The notes under the pieces: generated by a model
Seen by the model: only the letters and a program-made list of their open reading frames with translations
Told to the model about the DNA's origin: nothing
Databases searched by the model: none
Made by a program: the position numbers and the translations under genes
Shown here: positions 5,195 through 13,258 of the stretch, one piece after another
Position numbering within the stretch: the stretch's first letter is position 1
Layout of the letters: every line of letters begins with the position of its first letter
Assembly: GCA_964622915.1 (NCBI GenBank)
Contig: CAZUSC010000002.1
Location: 1-19,706, forward strand
Source: CAZUSC01 sp964622915
Lineage (GTDB): Bacteria > Patescibacteriota > Andersenbacteria > UBA10190
Direction of reading: 5' to 3'
DNA: 19,706 nucleotides

Positions 5195-6883
5195 CTACTT
5201 AACCTTTTCTGTGATATCAACTTGTCCGGTGGGAGCAAAATCATCTATTCGAAACTGCAGCCGCGGCCTTCCTCGATATTCATTTATATCCAGCTGACCT
5301 AAAACATCTAAAACCGCCCCTTGCTTTGCATCACTCGCCATTCCAAACGCGATCCCCTCTAATTCTCCATCTCGGGTCGCAAAGGCAAATCTGGTATGTT
5401 GCGAATTCTTGCCGACTGTTTTTTGCTCAATTACGGTCAAGCCCTTCACAATAAAAGAAGGCCGCAAGTTACCCGGGCCGTATGGCTCGAAGCGATTTAA
5501 GACATCATGTGTGTCCCAGTTTAATAGATTGTCAGATAGCACAGCATCGGCCGTAACTGGCGCGGCTGCCGGCAGACCGGAATTAGATTGAAAGTGTTCC
5601 TGAACCATCAAACGAAATGATTCAATTTTATCTTCCTGCAATGAAAATCCGGCCGCTTGGGCATGACCGCCCAGGCGCATAGTATGTTCAGCGGCCGTTT
5701 GCAACCCTTCTAATATGTTAATGCCATTGGCTGTACGGGCGCTGCCCACTCCATGACGGCCATTACTGCCAATGACAACGGCTGGACGTGAAAATTTAGC
5801 CGCAAGTTTTCCGGCGACAAGTCCAACTACCCCTGCCGGCCAGTCCATGTTCGCAGCAAAAATAATTGGCGAGTCTCGATCAATTAATTCATAAGCGGCC
5901 AGCATAATGTTGCGGGTAAGTGATTGCCGCTGCTGGTTGAAGAGCTGCAATTGCTCCACATATTGCTGGGCTTGCTTGGTGTCTTGGGCCAAAAGAACAT
6001 TTAAGGCCGTTTGCGGATGATCCATTCGCCCGGCAGCGTTAAGCAGGGGAGTCAGCCGAAACGCCACATCCTCAACTGTTAAACTTCTTCCGCGCAGCCC
6101 AGCCGCTTCCAGCAGCACTTGCAACCCCGGCCGGCGTGTTCGCTCGAGCACAGCCAGCCCAAACTTCACGATTGCCCGATTTTCATCCAGCAGCGGCATA
6201 ATATCGCCGATTGTCCCTAGTAATGTGAGATCCAACAACCACTTTTCCCTGTCAGCGTCGTTGGCAAAACGACTGCGGCTGTCACGCAGTAAGGCCTGGG
6301 ATAATTTCCAAGCCACGCCCGCCCCGCACAAGTAACCCCATGGGTATTGTCCCTCGGGATGTCGAGGATGAATTACAAGCGCGGGCGGCAACTTATCCGG
6401 CAGCTCGTGATGATCAACCACTATAACGTCTTTGCCTTTCTTTTTCAGCCACGATATTTCCTCGATATTACTCACTCCGCAGTCGACTGTAATAAGTAAA
6501 TCAAACTCATCAAGCATGGATTGCAAAACTTCTTGATTTAACCCATAACCATCGTCTGCGCGGTGGGGAAGATAAGGGATAAACTTTGCTTTTAAATCTT
6601 GAAGAACCGCGGCCAAAGTAGCGGTAGCTGTGACGCCATCGGCGTCATAATCCCCCCAAATTAAAATCCGCTGCCGGGACTCAACCGTCTGATAAATTTT
6701 GTCCACTGCTTCGCGCATGCCATACAGCAGATGCGGATTATGGATGTCCCGGCTGTAGTCCGGCGAGAAAAACTTCTCCTGATTCGCGTTATTCACTCCT
6801 CGCCCGCGGCACAACAGTGACTGCAGGATCGCTAAATCCTCAATAGTCCGCTGCCCGGCAGTTACTTGCCATACTTTACTCAT
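5195..6883 (-). CDS. recJ: Single-stranded-DNA-specific exonuclease RecJ
   Basis: RecJ is a 5'-3' single-strand DNA exonuclease of the DHH phosphoesterase superfamily, acting in recombination and repair. With ATG 6883 as start the protein has 562 residues, the usual size. The DHH domain shows WGDYDADGV (about 76-84), TVDCGVSN (about 132-139), the signature VVDHHE (about 156-161) and NAAGRMDHP (about 282-290). The DHHA1 domain carries GGHAQAAGFSL, and the C-terminal OB-like domain ends the protein. The frame also allows TTG at 6892, but ATG 6883 is more likely; neither has a clear Shine-Dalgarno. Just upstream is a 7-nt repeat array whose minus strand contains TATACTT and AATACTT units. It is followed closely by the RNase H-like gene. 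Confidence 0.95.
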   Translation of the reverse strand: MSKVWQVTAGQRTIEDLAILQSLLCRGRGVNNANQEKFFSPDYSRDIHNPHLLYGMREAVDKIYQTVESRQRILIWGDYDADGVTATATLAAVLQDLKAKFIPYLPHRADDGYGLNQEVLQSMLDEFDLLITVDCGVSNIEEISWLKKKGKDVIVVDHHELPDKLPPALVIHPRHPEGQYPWGYLCGAGVAWKLSQALLRDSRSRFANDADREKWLLDLTLLGTIGDIMPLLDENRAIVKFGLAVLERTRRPGLQVLLEAAGLRGRSLTVEDVAFRLTPLLNAAGRMDHPQTALNVLLAQDTKQAQQYVEQLQLFNQQRQSLTRNIMLAAYELIDRDSPIIFAANMDWPAGVVGLVAGKLAAKFSRPAVVIGSNGRHGVGSARTANGINILEGLQTAAEHTMRLGGHAQAAGFSLQEDKIESFRLMVQEHFQSNSGLPAAAPVTADAVLSDNLLNWDTHDVLNRFEPYGPGNLRPSFIVKGLTVIEQKTVGKNSQHTRFAFATRDGELEGIAFGMASDAKQGAVLDVLGQLDINEYRGRPRLQFRIDDFAPTGQVDITEKVK

Positions 6884-6890
6884 ATTTAAC

Positions 6891-6971
6891 AAGTATTAGG
6901 TATCAAGTATAGGGTATTAGGTATATTTCTGGTCGCGATACTTAAAACTTAATACAAAATACTTGATACTC
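6891..6971. repeat. Two-arm 7-nt tandem array upstream of recJ
   Basis: Left arm: AAGTATT, AGGTATC, AAGTATA, GGGTATT, AGGTATA (6891-6925). Right arm: GATACTT, AAAACTT, AATACAA, AATACTT, GATACTC (6937-6971). Both keep an unbroken 7-nt phase and are approximate reverse complements with a loop of about 11 nt. The left arm ends about 8 bp from the recJ ATG. On the minus strand the arm holds several sequences similar to a -10 box. The rest of the gap (6972-7041) shows nothing recognisable. Confidence 0.75.
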
Positions 6972-7041
6972 TCCTAGCTAAATCAGTTTTACGATAGCGC
7001 GACCGCGGAATGGCGCAGTAGCAATAACCTTCAGCCTTCAT

Positions 7042-7473
7042 TTATAGATTAACCTTGGGCATTTGCCGGTGCTGATCCACGTCATGTTTGTCGTGAACAT
7101 GCCGCACCATCTTATGCAGTAGATCCACTATGCCGGAATACTGCGTAATAATGCTGGATAAATCTCGTTGCACATCCTCGCGCTGCTGAATGATGTAAGC
7201 CAGCCGCAGCCAATAGTCGGTTTCAATTGCCTGCAGGCGCGACTCCTCAACATAATGCTCAAAATCCAAACTGGAGTTGGAGGCCGTAGCCCGAACCAAA
7301 TATTTTCCCACGTCCATTGCCGAGCGAAGCATCTGCTCTTTTAGGACTGCCCCGCCGCTAGTGTCCTCTAGTGACCCGGCTAGCGTCACCACATCCTGCG
7401 TAACCTGAAAAATACGATCCCACAGCTCGGTTTGGCGATGCTCCCATACTACGTTGTGCTGATTGTTATTCAT
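7042..7473 (-). CDS. Four-helix-bundle protein (23S rRNA intervening-sequence protein-like)
   Basis: This 143-residue soluble, helix-rich protein resembles the four-helix-bundle family first seen in rRNA intervening sequences and common in Patescibacteria. The first helix, LWDRIFQVTQDVVTLAGSL (about 17-35), is followed by a segment like the family core, LKEQMLRSAMDVGKYLVRATA (about 44-64), then EHYVEESRLQAIETDYWLRLAYII (about 72-95) and a fourth helix around SSIITQYSGIVDLLHKMVRHV. It ends in a His/Asp-rich tail. The molecular role of the family is unsettled. The start is ATG 7473. An extended -10 (TGCTAAAAT) lies a few bases upstream, so the transcript may be nearly leaderless. It stands alone, with long gaps on both sides. 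Confidence 0.7.
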   Translation of the reverse strand: MNNNQHNVVWEHRQTELWDRIFQVTQDVVTLAGSLEDTSGGAVLKEQMLRSAMDVGKYLVRATASNSSLDFEHYVEESRLQAIETDYWLRLAYIIQQREDVQRDLSSIITQYSGIVDLLHKMVRHVHDKHDVDQHRQMPKVNL

Positions 7474-7485
7474 ATAACGACCTTA

Positions 7486-7494
7486 ATTTTAGCA
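7486..7494 (-). promoter_or_regulatory. Extended -10 promoter of the four-helix-bundle gene
   Basis: The minus strand reads TGCTAAAAT (7494-7486), an extended -10 element with no good -35. Initiation about 7 nt downstream would leave a leader of roughly 6 nt before ATG 7473. Confidence 0.4.
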
Positions 7495-7617
7495 CATCTT
7501 ACTCAACTAGACATATATATCTCGGCACAAGTATTCTCGAGCCACGCCATTCATATTAAATTACATTAATGATCCCACAGCCTACCCGACGGCTCTCGAA
7601 CACTTATGCCTCGTATC

Positions 7618-7653
7618 AAAACTACTCCCTACAACCTAAAACCTACTTACTCG
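7618..7653. repeat. Single-arm 7-nt array downstream of eno
   Basis: Units such as ACTACTC, CCTACAA, CCTAAAA, CCTACTT and ACTCGTT follow in 7-nt phase up to the eno stop codon (7654). No matching opposite arm is visible in the 180-bp gap 7474-7653, and the rest of that gap holds nothing recognisable beyond the promoter-like site at 7486. Confidence 0.5.
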
Positions 7654-9000
7654 TTACATCGCTCGCCCGCCGCTAAAAGTCATGCCGGTAGCCGCCCGTT
7701 CATAATGGGTCTTTTGTTTGGCCAAAAAGCGCTCCAGGCTGTGTCCTAACTTAAGCTGGGTGTCACTTTCGATTTGTATTAATCGATTGTATTTAGCCGT
7801 GCGGTCCGATCGACTGGGGGCACCGGTCTTAATTTGTCCGGCTGATATAGCGACGCTTAAGTCTGCGATGAACGTGTCTTCTGTTTCACCAGAGCGATGC
7901 GAGACTACCACATTTTGATCAGCCTCCTGGGAAATCACGACGGCCTGCAGTGTTTCGGTGAGTGTTCCCACTTGATTGGGTTTTATCAAAACGGAATTTG
8001 TAGCGCCCTCCATAATTCCCTGGCGGATTCGCGTAACATTGGTGGCATACAAGTCATCGCCCACAATTTGTACATAAGCTTCGTTGGTTTTCATAAATTG
8101 TTTCCAGATTTCCCAATGATCTTGATCAAAAGGATCTTCAATAGAAATAATTGGATAGCGTTCCCGCCACAGCTTATATTTATAGGCCAGGTCATTGGCC
8201 GTCAGGCCGACGCCATCCAAGTTATAGACGTCCTTTTCCGAGTCATAAAACTCGGAGGCGGCGGCATCAATTCCTAAATAGGCGTCTACGCCTGGTACGT
8301 AGCCGGCCGATTCTATTGCCCGGACCAATAAAGTAAAGGCTGACTCGCTTTTATCTAGCTTGGGTGCAAAGCCTCCTTCATCGCCCACCTCGACCTGAAA
8401 ACCTTCTTGAATCAGTATGGCTTTTAAGGCGTGATGGATTTCCACGCCCATGCGTAACGCTTCTGCAAAACTTGTTGACGCTATCGGCAGCACCTGATAT
8501 TCCTGAATTGATAAATTATTACTGGCGTGCTTACCGCCGTTAATTAAATTCATTTGCGGCACGGGCATTACAATCTCTCGCTTGGGAAAAAGTTGTTGTA
8601 AGTATAAATAAAGTGGCAAACCCTGCGCCGCGCTCTCGGCTCTGGCGCAGGCCAGCGAAACTGCCAAAATCGCATTAGCGCCCAATCGGGATTTATCCAC
8701 CGTGCCATCTAGCTCCAGCAGTACGCGATCAATCTTGGCTTGGTTGGCTGTATCTTGCCCTAGCAGAGCAGCGTGGATTTCTCCTTTAATGTTACTGACT
8801 GCTTGCAGGACGCCTTTGCCGCCGTAGCGTTTCTCGTCGTGATCGCGTAATTCGTGCGCTTCATGTACGCCCGTCGAGGCCCCCGAGGGAACCATCGCCG
8901 AACCCAAAAACCCTCCCTTGCATCCAACAACCGCCTGCACCGTTGGATTGCCCCGTGAGTCCAAAACTTCGTAAGCTGTAATATTCTCGATCTTTGCCAT
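7654..9000 (-). CDS. eno: Enolase (phosphopyruvate hydratase)
   Basis: Enolase converts 2-phosphoglycerate to phosphoenolpyruvate in the cytoplasm. The protein has 448 residues, slightly longer than the usual 430 or so because of a C-terminal tail. All expected sites are present: PSGASTGVHEAHELRD (38-53), catalytic E208 in VGDEGGFAP, magnesium ligands D245 (GIDAAASEF), E288 (SIEDPF) and D315 (VGDDL), catalytic K340 in LIKPNQVGT, and H368-R369 in VVSHRSGETEDT. The closing GAPSRSDRTAKYNRLIQIE segment is intact. ATG 9000 lies 9 bp after the pgk stop, so translation is probably coupled. It is the last gene of the glycolysis run; phosphoglycerate mutase, which would supply its substrate, is not in the window. 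Confidence 0.98.
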   Translation of the reverse strand: MAKIENITAYEVLDSRGNPTVQAVVGCKGGFLGSAMVPSGASTGVHEAHELRDHDEKRYGGKGVLQAVSNIKGEIHAALLGQDTANQAKIDRVLLELDGTVDKSRLGANAILAVSLACARAESAAQGLPLYLYLQQLFPKREIVMPVPQMNLINGGKHASNNLSIQEYQVLPIASTSFAEALRMGVEIHHALKAILIQEGFQVEVGDEGGFAPKLDKSESAFTLLVRAIESAGYVPGVDAYLGIDAAASEFYDSEKDVYNLDGVGLTANDLAYKYKLWRERYPIISIEDPFDQDHWEIWKQFMKTNEAYVQIVGDDLYATNVTRIRQGIMEGATNSVLIKPNQVGTLTETLQAVVISQEADQNVVVSHRSGETEDTFIADLSVAISAGQIKTGAPSRSDRTAKYNRLIQIESDTQLKLGHSLERFLAKQKTHYERAATGMTFSGGRAM

Positions 9001-9009
9001 GCCACCAGT

Positions 9010-10191
9010 CTAACTGCTAATAATATATAGAGGCTCCAGCCCCGGCATGCGCTTTCCTTCCATAAAGGCGATCATGGCCGCCCCACCGACAGAAACATGG
9101 TTATACTTGCCAACTACTTTATATTTCTCGAGCGCATTAACCGTATCTCCACCACCCACTACCCGGTTGGCGGACATATTCGCGATTTCCTCGGCCAGAG
9201 ATTTGGTGCTGCCGGCATAAGCGTCTACTTCAAACTTCCCCACCGGTCCATTCCACATAATTGTTTTAGCCGTCCGGCAGACATCCAATATTTTGGCGGT
9301 AGAGGTAGAGCCAATATCCCATAGTCCGCCCGCATCATCAGGAATCTTTTCAATCGCTACTTGGGATGCGTTTTCTCCTTCTGGTCCACCTATCATAACA
9401 TCAATGGGTAATAAAAGTTTTACGCCGGCGACTTCCAGTAGGGAGCGGGCTGCCTCTATTTCGTCGGCATTAAATTTCACGCCGGGCCAGTTCCCCCGCG
9501 CCGCCAGAAAAACATTAGCGATTTGCCCGCCGACCGCCAGTGTATCTACCTTGGCCAGCAGCCGTCTTAGCATACCAATTTTTGTGGTAATTTTGGCGCC
9601 GCTAACTATTGCTACGTAAGGACGTGCCGGTTGATTTTGCAGCGCGCCCAATGCTTTAACCTCCATCACGACACGGCGGCCAGCCGCGCTTAGCACCAGA
9701 CGAGGCAGCACTGTCACTGATGTATGGGGCCGGTGAGACACGCTAAAAGCTTCATTAATGTAGGCGTCAGCAGCCTGGACAATTTCCTCGCCCATTTTTT
9801 CACTGGCCAGCTCCTCCCGGTCATCCAGCCGAACATTAGGATACAAAGCCACAGTACCCTGATCCATACTCGATACTATTGCTTCTACGCCGCTGCCATA
9901 CAGTTTAGGCAGCGTTCTCACTTCCTCGCCCAGCAGTTCTTCTAAACGACGCTTTATCGGCTTCATATCCGCGTCCGCCGGCTCCTCTACTGGATGGCCG
10001 CGGTGAGCCAAAATTAAAACCTTACACCGGCGCTGGCGCAACTCTTGAATCGTCGGCAAAGCTGCTTCTATCCGATAGTCTTCTGTTGCATCCACCACTT
10101 TATCCGCGCCAACAGTGACGTTAAAATCTGCCCGCACAATTACCCGCTTTCCATCGAGCGGGATATCGTCCATAGTGCGCAATCTTTCCAT
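9010..10191 (-). CDS. pgk: Phosphoglycerate kinase (diverged)
   Basis: Pgk makes ATP and 3-phosphoglycerate from 1,3-bisphosphoglycerate and ADP. The 393-residue length is normal. Landmarks are VIVRADFNV (17-25, usually RVDFNV), AHRGHP (62-67, usually SHLGRP), INEAFSVSHRPHTSV (145-159), VSGAKITTKI (196-205, usually GGAKVSDKI), MWNGPVGKFE and GGGDTVNALEKY (346-357). The usual C-terminal HxSTGGGAS loop reads HVSVGGAAM (365-373), so one glycine of the triplet is replaced by Ala. The fold is clearly Pgk and activity is likely. ATG 10191 is annotated, but ATG 10173 has a better-spaced GGAAAG upstream and would give the N-terminus MDDIPLDGKRVIVR, closer to typical Pgk. Confidence 0.95.
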   Translation of the reverse strand: MERLRTMDDIPLDGKRVIVRADFNVTVGADKVVDATEDYRIEAALPTIQELRQRRCKVLILAHRGHPVEEPADADMKPIKRRLEELLGEEVRTLPKLYGSGVEAIVSSMDQGTVALYPNVRLDDREELASEKMGEEIVQAADAYINEAFSVSHRPHTSVTVLPRLVLSAAGRRVVMEVKALGALQNQPARPYVAIVSGAKITTKIGMLRRLLAKVDTLAVGGQIANVFLAARGNWPGVKFNADEIEAARSLLEVAGVKLLLPIDVMIGGPEGENASQVAIEKIPDDAGGLWDIGSTSTAKILDVCRTAKTIMWNGPVGKFEVDAYAGSTKSLAEEIANMSANRVVGGGDTVNALEKYKVVGKYNHVSVGGAAMIAFMEGKRMPGLEPLYIISS

Positions 10192-10195
10192 TACC

Positions 10196-10286
10196 TAGTA
10201 GCAAGTATTTAGTATCATGTAGCAAGTATATATGAGGAAACACCCAAGGGGTAAACCGCTTACTACTTTCTACCTGCTACTTTCTA
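10196..10286. repeat. Two-arm 7-nt tandem array between gap and pgk
   Basis: Left arm: TAGTAGC, AAGTATT, TAGTATC, ATGTAGC, AAGTATA (10196-10230). Right arm: CTTACTA, CTTTCTA, CCTGCTA, CTTTCTA (10259-10286). The arms are approximate reverse complements separated by about 28 nt. On the minus strand the left arm runs to within about 5 bp of the pgk ATG and includes TATACTT and GATACTA. The 120-bp gap interrupts an otherwise tight gene run, so it may be an internal promoter, an attenuator or a processing site. Confidence 0.75.
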
Positions 10287-10311
10287 CCCTTAGAGTACTA
10301 GGGATAAGTTT

Positions 10312-11319
10312 CTAAGCTGAGGCTCCCAGTGCAGCTACTTGTTCAACCAACCGATTGGAGTATCCCCATTCGTTGTCGTACCAAGCAAGGACTTTGACCA
10401 AATTTCCATCCACGACTCGTGTCATTTGCAGGTCAACTATTGCGGAGTGCGGGTCACCAATAAAATCCGTGGATGTCAGCGGCTCATTCGTTACAGCCAA
10501 GACACCTTTGTAAGCGGGGTCCGCTGCTGCCGCAATAAACGCATTATTAATCTCTTCCACCGTTACGTTCTTCGACAGCAGGCAAGTAAGGTCAGTGATA
10601 GAAACGACTGCTACCGGTACACGCAGTGAGATCCCGTCAAATTTTCCCGCCAGTTCCGGCACTGCTTTCGTGGCAGCGATAGCCGCTCCCGTGGATGTGG
10701 GAACGATATTAATGGCCGCCGCCCGCCCCTCGCGTAGATCTTTCCTGGCTGGTCCATCAACCAGGGACTGACTAGCCGTGTAAGCATGAGCAGTCGTTAA
10801 AAGGGCTTTGGCGACGCCAAAAGCCTTTTGCAGCACGGCTATTGTCGGTGCCACAGAGTTAGTCGTACAAGAAGCGTTGGAAATAATGTCTTGTCCGGCC
10901 AGCTTGTCGTCGTTAACACCCATGACAATTGTCGCGAGGCCGGCGCTTTCAGTGGGAGCAGAAATAATTACTTTCTTGGCACCAGCCGTAAGGTGTGCCC
11001 GGGCTTGGTCTTCTTCCGTAAAAAATCCGGTAGACTCTATAACTACATCGATATTCATCTCGCCCCACGGCAGCTGGGCGGGATCCGGTTGCTGTAAAAC
11101 CGTAATTACTTTGCCGCCAACGGTCAGCTGCTTGTCGCCTACCTCGACCGTCTGCCCATAGCGTCCGTAAACAGAGTCGTAGCGCAACAGGTACGCCAGA
11201 TTGGCTAAATCACCTAAGTCATTAATAGCTACTACCTCTATATCGTTACTAGTAAGCGCTATTTTGAAAGCGGCGCGGCCAATTCGGCCAAAACCATTAA
11301 TTGCAAGTCTTACTGCCAT
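10312..11319 (-). CDS. gap: Glyceraldehyde-3-phosphate dehydrogenase, type I
   Basis: GAPDH oxidises glyceraldehyde-3-phosphate to 1,3-bisphosphoglycerate. The 335-residue length is typical. The NAD-binding start is INGFGRIGRAAFKIAL (7-22), and D34 in VAINDLGD fits NAD rather than NADP use. The catalytic cysteine is C151 in SNASCTTNSVAP and the general base is H178 in TTAHAYT. The S-loop region DLREGRAAAINIVPTSTGAA and the C-terminal WYDNEWGYSNRLVEQV are intact. ATG 11319 has no clear Shine-Dalgarno. The gene follows the PfkB-family kinase after 21 bp, and the 7-nt array lies between it and pgk. Confidence 0.98.
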   Translation of the reverse strand: MAVRLAINGFGRIGRAAFKIALTSNDIEVVAINDLGDLANLAYLLRYDSVYGRYGQTVEVGDKQLTVGGKVITVLQQPDPAQLPWGEMNIDVVIESTGFFTEEDQARAHLTAGAKKVIISAPTESAGLATIVMGVNDDKLAGQDIISNASCTTNSVAPTIAVLQKAFGVAKALLTTAHAYTASQSLVDGPARKDLREGRAAAINIVPTSTGAAIAATKAVPELAGKFDGISLRVPVAVVSITDLTCLLSKNVTVEEINNAFIAAAADPAYKGVLAVTNEPLTSTDFIGDPHSAIVDLQMTRVVDGNLVKVLAWYDNEWGYSNRLVEQVAALGASA

Positions 11320-11340
11320 GAGTGTAATTCTAACTAATTT

Positions 11341-12333
11341 TCAGGAAAAAATCTTGGGCTTTACTTGCGAGTTTTCCGCAATCATTTTCTCCACCGCTTC
11401 CGGCGTTAATAGCCCCTCACGCGCTCCAATATATTGGACAACCGACGTTGAGTTGGCGTTGCCCCACTGCATAGCTGTCGGCACATCCTTTCCTTTAACG
11501 ATTGCGCCCAAAAATCCGGAGCCAAAGGAATCGCCGGCTCCGGTGCGTTCGATTACCGGTCCAGCAAAAATTCCCACATACCATATTTTACTGCGATCGG
11601 AAGCGTAACCGCCAGCGGGACCATCAGTGAGCACCATTTCCTGTACGCCGACAGCCTTAAAGCCCGCGATTAGCTCCCGCACATCGTTATGTTTCGCTTC
11701 TAATATTGCCACGCTTTCCTCGCGGTTTAAAAACAACAGCGAGGTTCTTTTAAGCAAGGGTAGCAGCTCATCCTTGCCCAGCCGGATTTGATGAGTGCCG
11801 GGATTAAAGGCTAATTTTACCGCCGGGTTTTTGTCTAGGTAACCCAAAACCTGCTCATGTAAAGCTTGCACTCCCTTACCCGAGGCCGAGGTCAGATATA
11901 TCCAGCCCGGCGGCGGCAATTGTGGTAATTGATAGTCGCGCGGCTCATGATAGACGAAAATGGTCCGCTCGGCTTTGTAATTAATGACAATGGAAAGATT
12001 CGTACCGTTATGCTTATCAAAAACAACATATCCGGTATCTACATTATTAGTCTTAAGTACTTCGGCCGCTTTGTGACCTTGATCATCATCGCCCACTACG
12101 GTATAAAGCGTGGCGCGCAGCCCAAGGCGGGCAATACCGATGGCATGGTTCGCGGCGTTACCCACGGCTGGCACATCCGTTTTTTGCTCCACGGCAATTT
12201 TATCGGCGTAATCAAAACAAATTTTGCAATTGGCGCCGTCAGCTCCGCACTGCAGACTGGCATCGTGCATTTTCAAAAAAATATCCTGCGTCGTATCGCC
12301 AATAGCAATAACATCAAAATTTTGCTGGGCCAT
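11341..12333 (-). CDS. PfkB-family carbohydrate kinase (candidate phosphofructokinase)
   Basis: This 330-residue protein belongs to the ribokinase/PfkB superfamily of ATP-dependent sugar kinases. The first family signature appears as VGNAANHAIGIARLG (57-71), and the second as RTGAGDSFGSGF (263-274) with catalytic base D268. An unusual N-terminal insert carries three close cysteines (C29, C36, C39 in QCGADGANCKICFDY) and might bind a metal or form a lid. Superfamily substrates include fructose-6-phosphate, ribose, fructose and nucleosides. Its place between fba and gap suggests it makes fructose-1,6-bisphosphate for the aldolase, but the sequence alone cannot separate this from a ribokinase or fructokinase role. 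ATG 12333 shows no Shine-Dalgarno; a 7-nt array lies just upstream. Confidence 0.85.
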   Translation of the reverse strand: MAQQNFDVIAIGDTTQDIFLKMHDASLQCGADGANCKICFDYADKIAVEQKTDVPAVGNAANHAIGIARLGLRATLYTVVGDDDQGHKAAEVLKTNNVDTGYVVFDKHNGTNLSIVINYKAERTIFVYHEPRDYQLPQLPPPGWIYLTSASGKGVQALHEQVLGYLDKNPAVKLAFNPGTHQIRLGKDELLPLLKRTSLLFLNREESVAILEAKHNDVRELIAGFKAVGVQEMVLTDGPAGGYASDRSKIWYVGIFAGPVIERTGAGDSFGSGFLGAIVKGKDVPTAMQWGNANSTSVVQYIGAREGLLTPEAVEKMIAENSQVKPKIFS

Positions 12334-12338
12334 GATCG

Positions 12339-12380
12339 TATACTTAATACTTACTACTTACTACTTTATACTTGCTACTA
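12339..12380. repeat. Single-arm 7-nt tandem array between fba and the PfkB-family kinase
   Basis: Six consecutive heptamers, TATACTT, AATACTT, ACTACTT, ACTACTT, TATACTT and GCTACTA (12339-12380), fill almost the entire 47-bp gap and end exactly at the fba stop codon. It is the cleanest single arm in the window; no opposite arm is present. The minus strand reads AAGTATA/AAGTAGT units up to 5 bp before the kinase ATG. Confidence 0.8.
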
Positions 12381-13253
12381 TTAGTATACTTTGCCGACAT
12401 CGGCTGACCCAAACAATTCAATCTTCGCTTCCACCACTTGCTGCACTGCCTCACGCGCCGGCCCCAACATTTCCCGCGGATCAACACTGTCGTGCTTGGT
12501 CGAAAAATAAGCGGCCACCGCTTTAGTAAAAGCCTGGCGCAGCTCCGTGTCCACATTAATTTTGCAGACATGCCTGCCCGCCGCTTGCTGCAAATGCTGA
12601 TCAGCTATTCCCGATGCCCCGTGCAACACCAGCGGAATATTAGGAACTGCTTCTTCAATGTCCTTTAATAATTCAAAGCGAATATATTCTTGGCCAGTGA
12701 AAGCACCATGAATAGTACCGACCGATACCGCTAAGGCATCGATACCTGTGGCGGCAACAAATTGCCGCGCTTGCTGCGGATTGGTGAGGTCTTCATCGGG
12801 TATCCGGCCTCCCGCCAGACTCTGCCTGCCCTCCTTACCGATAATCGTTCCGAGCTCCGCTTCTACCCATACTCCGCGCTCATGCGCATACTCCACAACG
12901 GCGCGGGTTATCTTAATATTGTCCTGAAGATTTTTTTGGGACGCGTCAATCATCACGGAGGTGTAGCCCGCTTCAATACACTGCTTGATGAGCGATAGGT
13001 CCTTACCATGATCCAAATGCAGGATGACCGGAACAGCCGTTTTGGTTGCTTCGGCCTGAACCAGCCGGACTAATGTGGAGAGGCCGGCATACTCTATGGC
13101 GCCGGCGGATGTCTGGACGATAACCGGCGCCTGCTTGGTTTGCGCTGCCCAGATAATACTTTGCACAACCTCCATATTAGAAGCATTAAAGGCACCAATG
13201 GCGTAATCGGCTACCATGGCATCTTTAAAAATTTGCCGCGGATGGGCAATCAT
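12381..13253 (-). CDS. fba: Fructose-bisphosphate aldolase, class II (zinc)
   Basis: The enzyme splits fructose-1,6-bisphosphate into dihydroxyacetone phosphate and glyceraldehyde-3-phosphate. The 290-residue length fits the shorter class II group. D81 and H82 in HLDHGKD are the catalytic Asp and a zinc ligand. Further sites are E133 in VEAELGTIIGKEG, H182 in VSVGTIHGAF, H211 in LVLHGASGI, and the phosphate-binding INVDTELR segment (232-239). Related tagatose-bisphosphate aldolases share these motifs, but the neighbouring tpiA, gap and pgk favour the glycolytic role. ATG 13253 follows the tpiA stop by 5 bp, with AGG within the overlapping tpiA end as a ribosome site. Confidence 0.95.
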   Translation of the reverse strand: MIAHPRQIFKDAMVADYAIGAFNASNMEVVQSIIWAAQTKQAPVIVQTSAGAIEYAGLSTLVRLVQAEATKTAVPVILHLDHGKDLSLIKQCIEAGYTSVMIDASQKNLQDNIKITRAVVEYAHERGVWVEAELGTIIGKEGRQSLAGGRIPDEDLTNPQQARQFVAATGIDALAVSVGTIHGAFTGQEYIRFELLKDIEEAVPNIPLVLHGASGIADQHLQQAAGRHVCKINVDTELRQAFTKAVAAYFSTKHDSVDPREMLGPAREAVQQVVEAKIELFGSADVGKVY

Positions 13254-13258
13254 ACGAC

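Noticed and set aside
5195..6892. TTG 6892 as recJ start, and TTG 16742 as uppS start
   Set aside because: ATG codons at 6883 and 16703 give normal family N-termini, and the latter avoids overlap with ruvX.
7718..8336. Plus-strand frames inside eno, and similar frames opposite pgk, gap, fba, tpiA and recJ
   Set aside because: All are antisense shadows of strongly conserved enzymes with complete catalytic motifs.
12339..12380. Possible CRISPR array (short regular repeats)
   Set aside because: The period is 7 nt with no spacers, and no cas genes are nearby.
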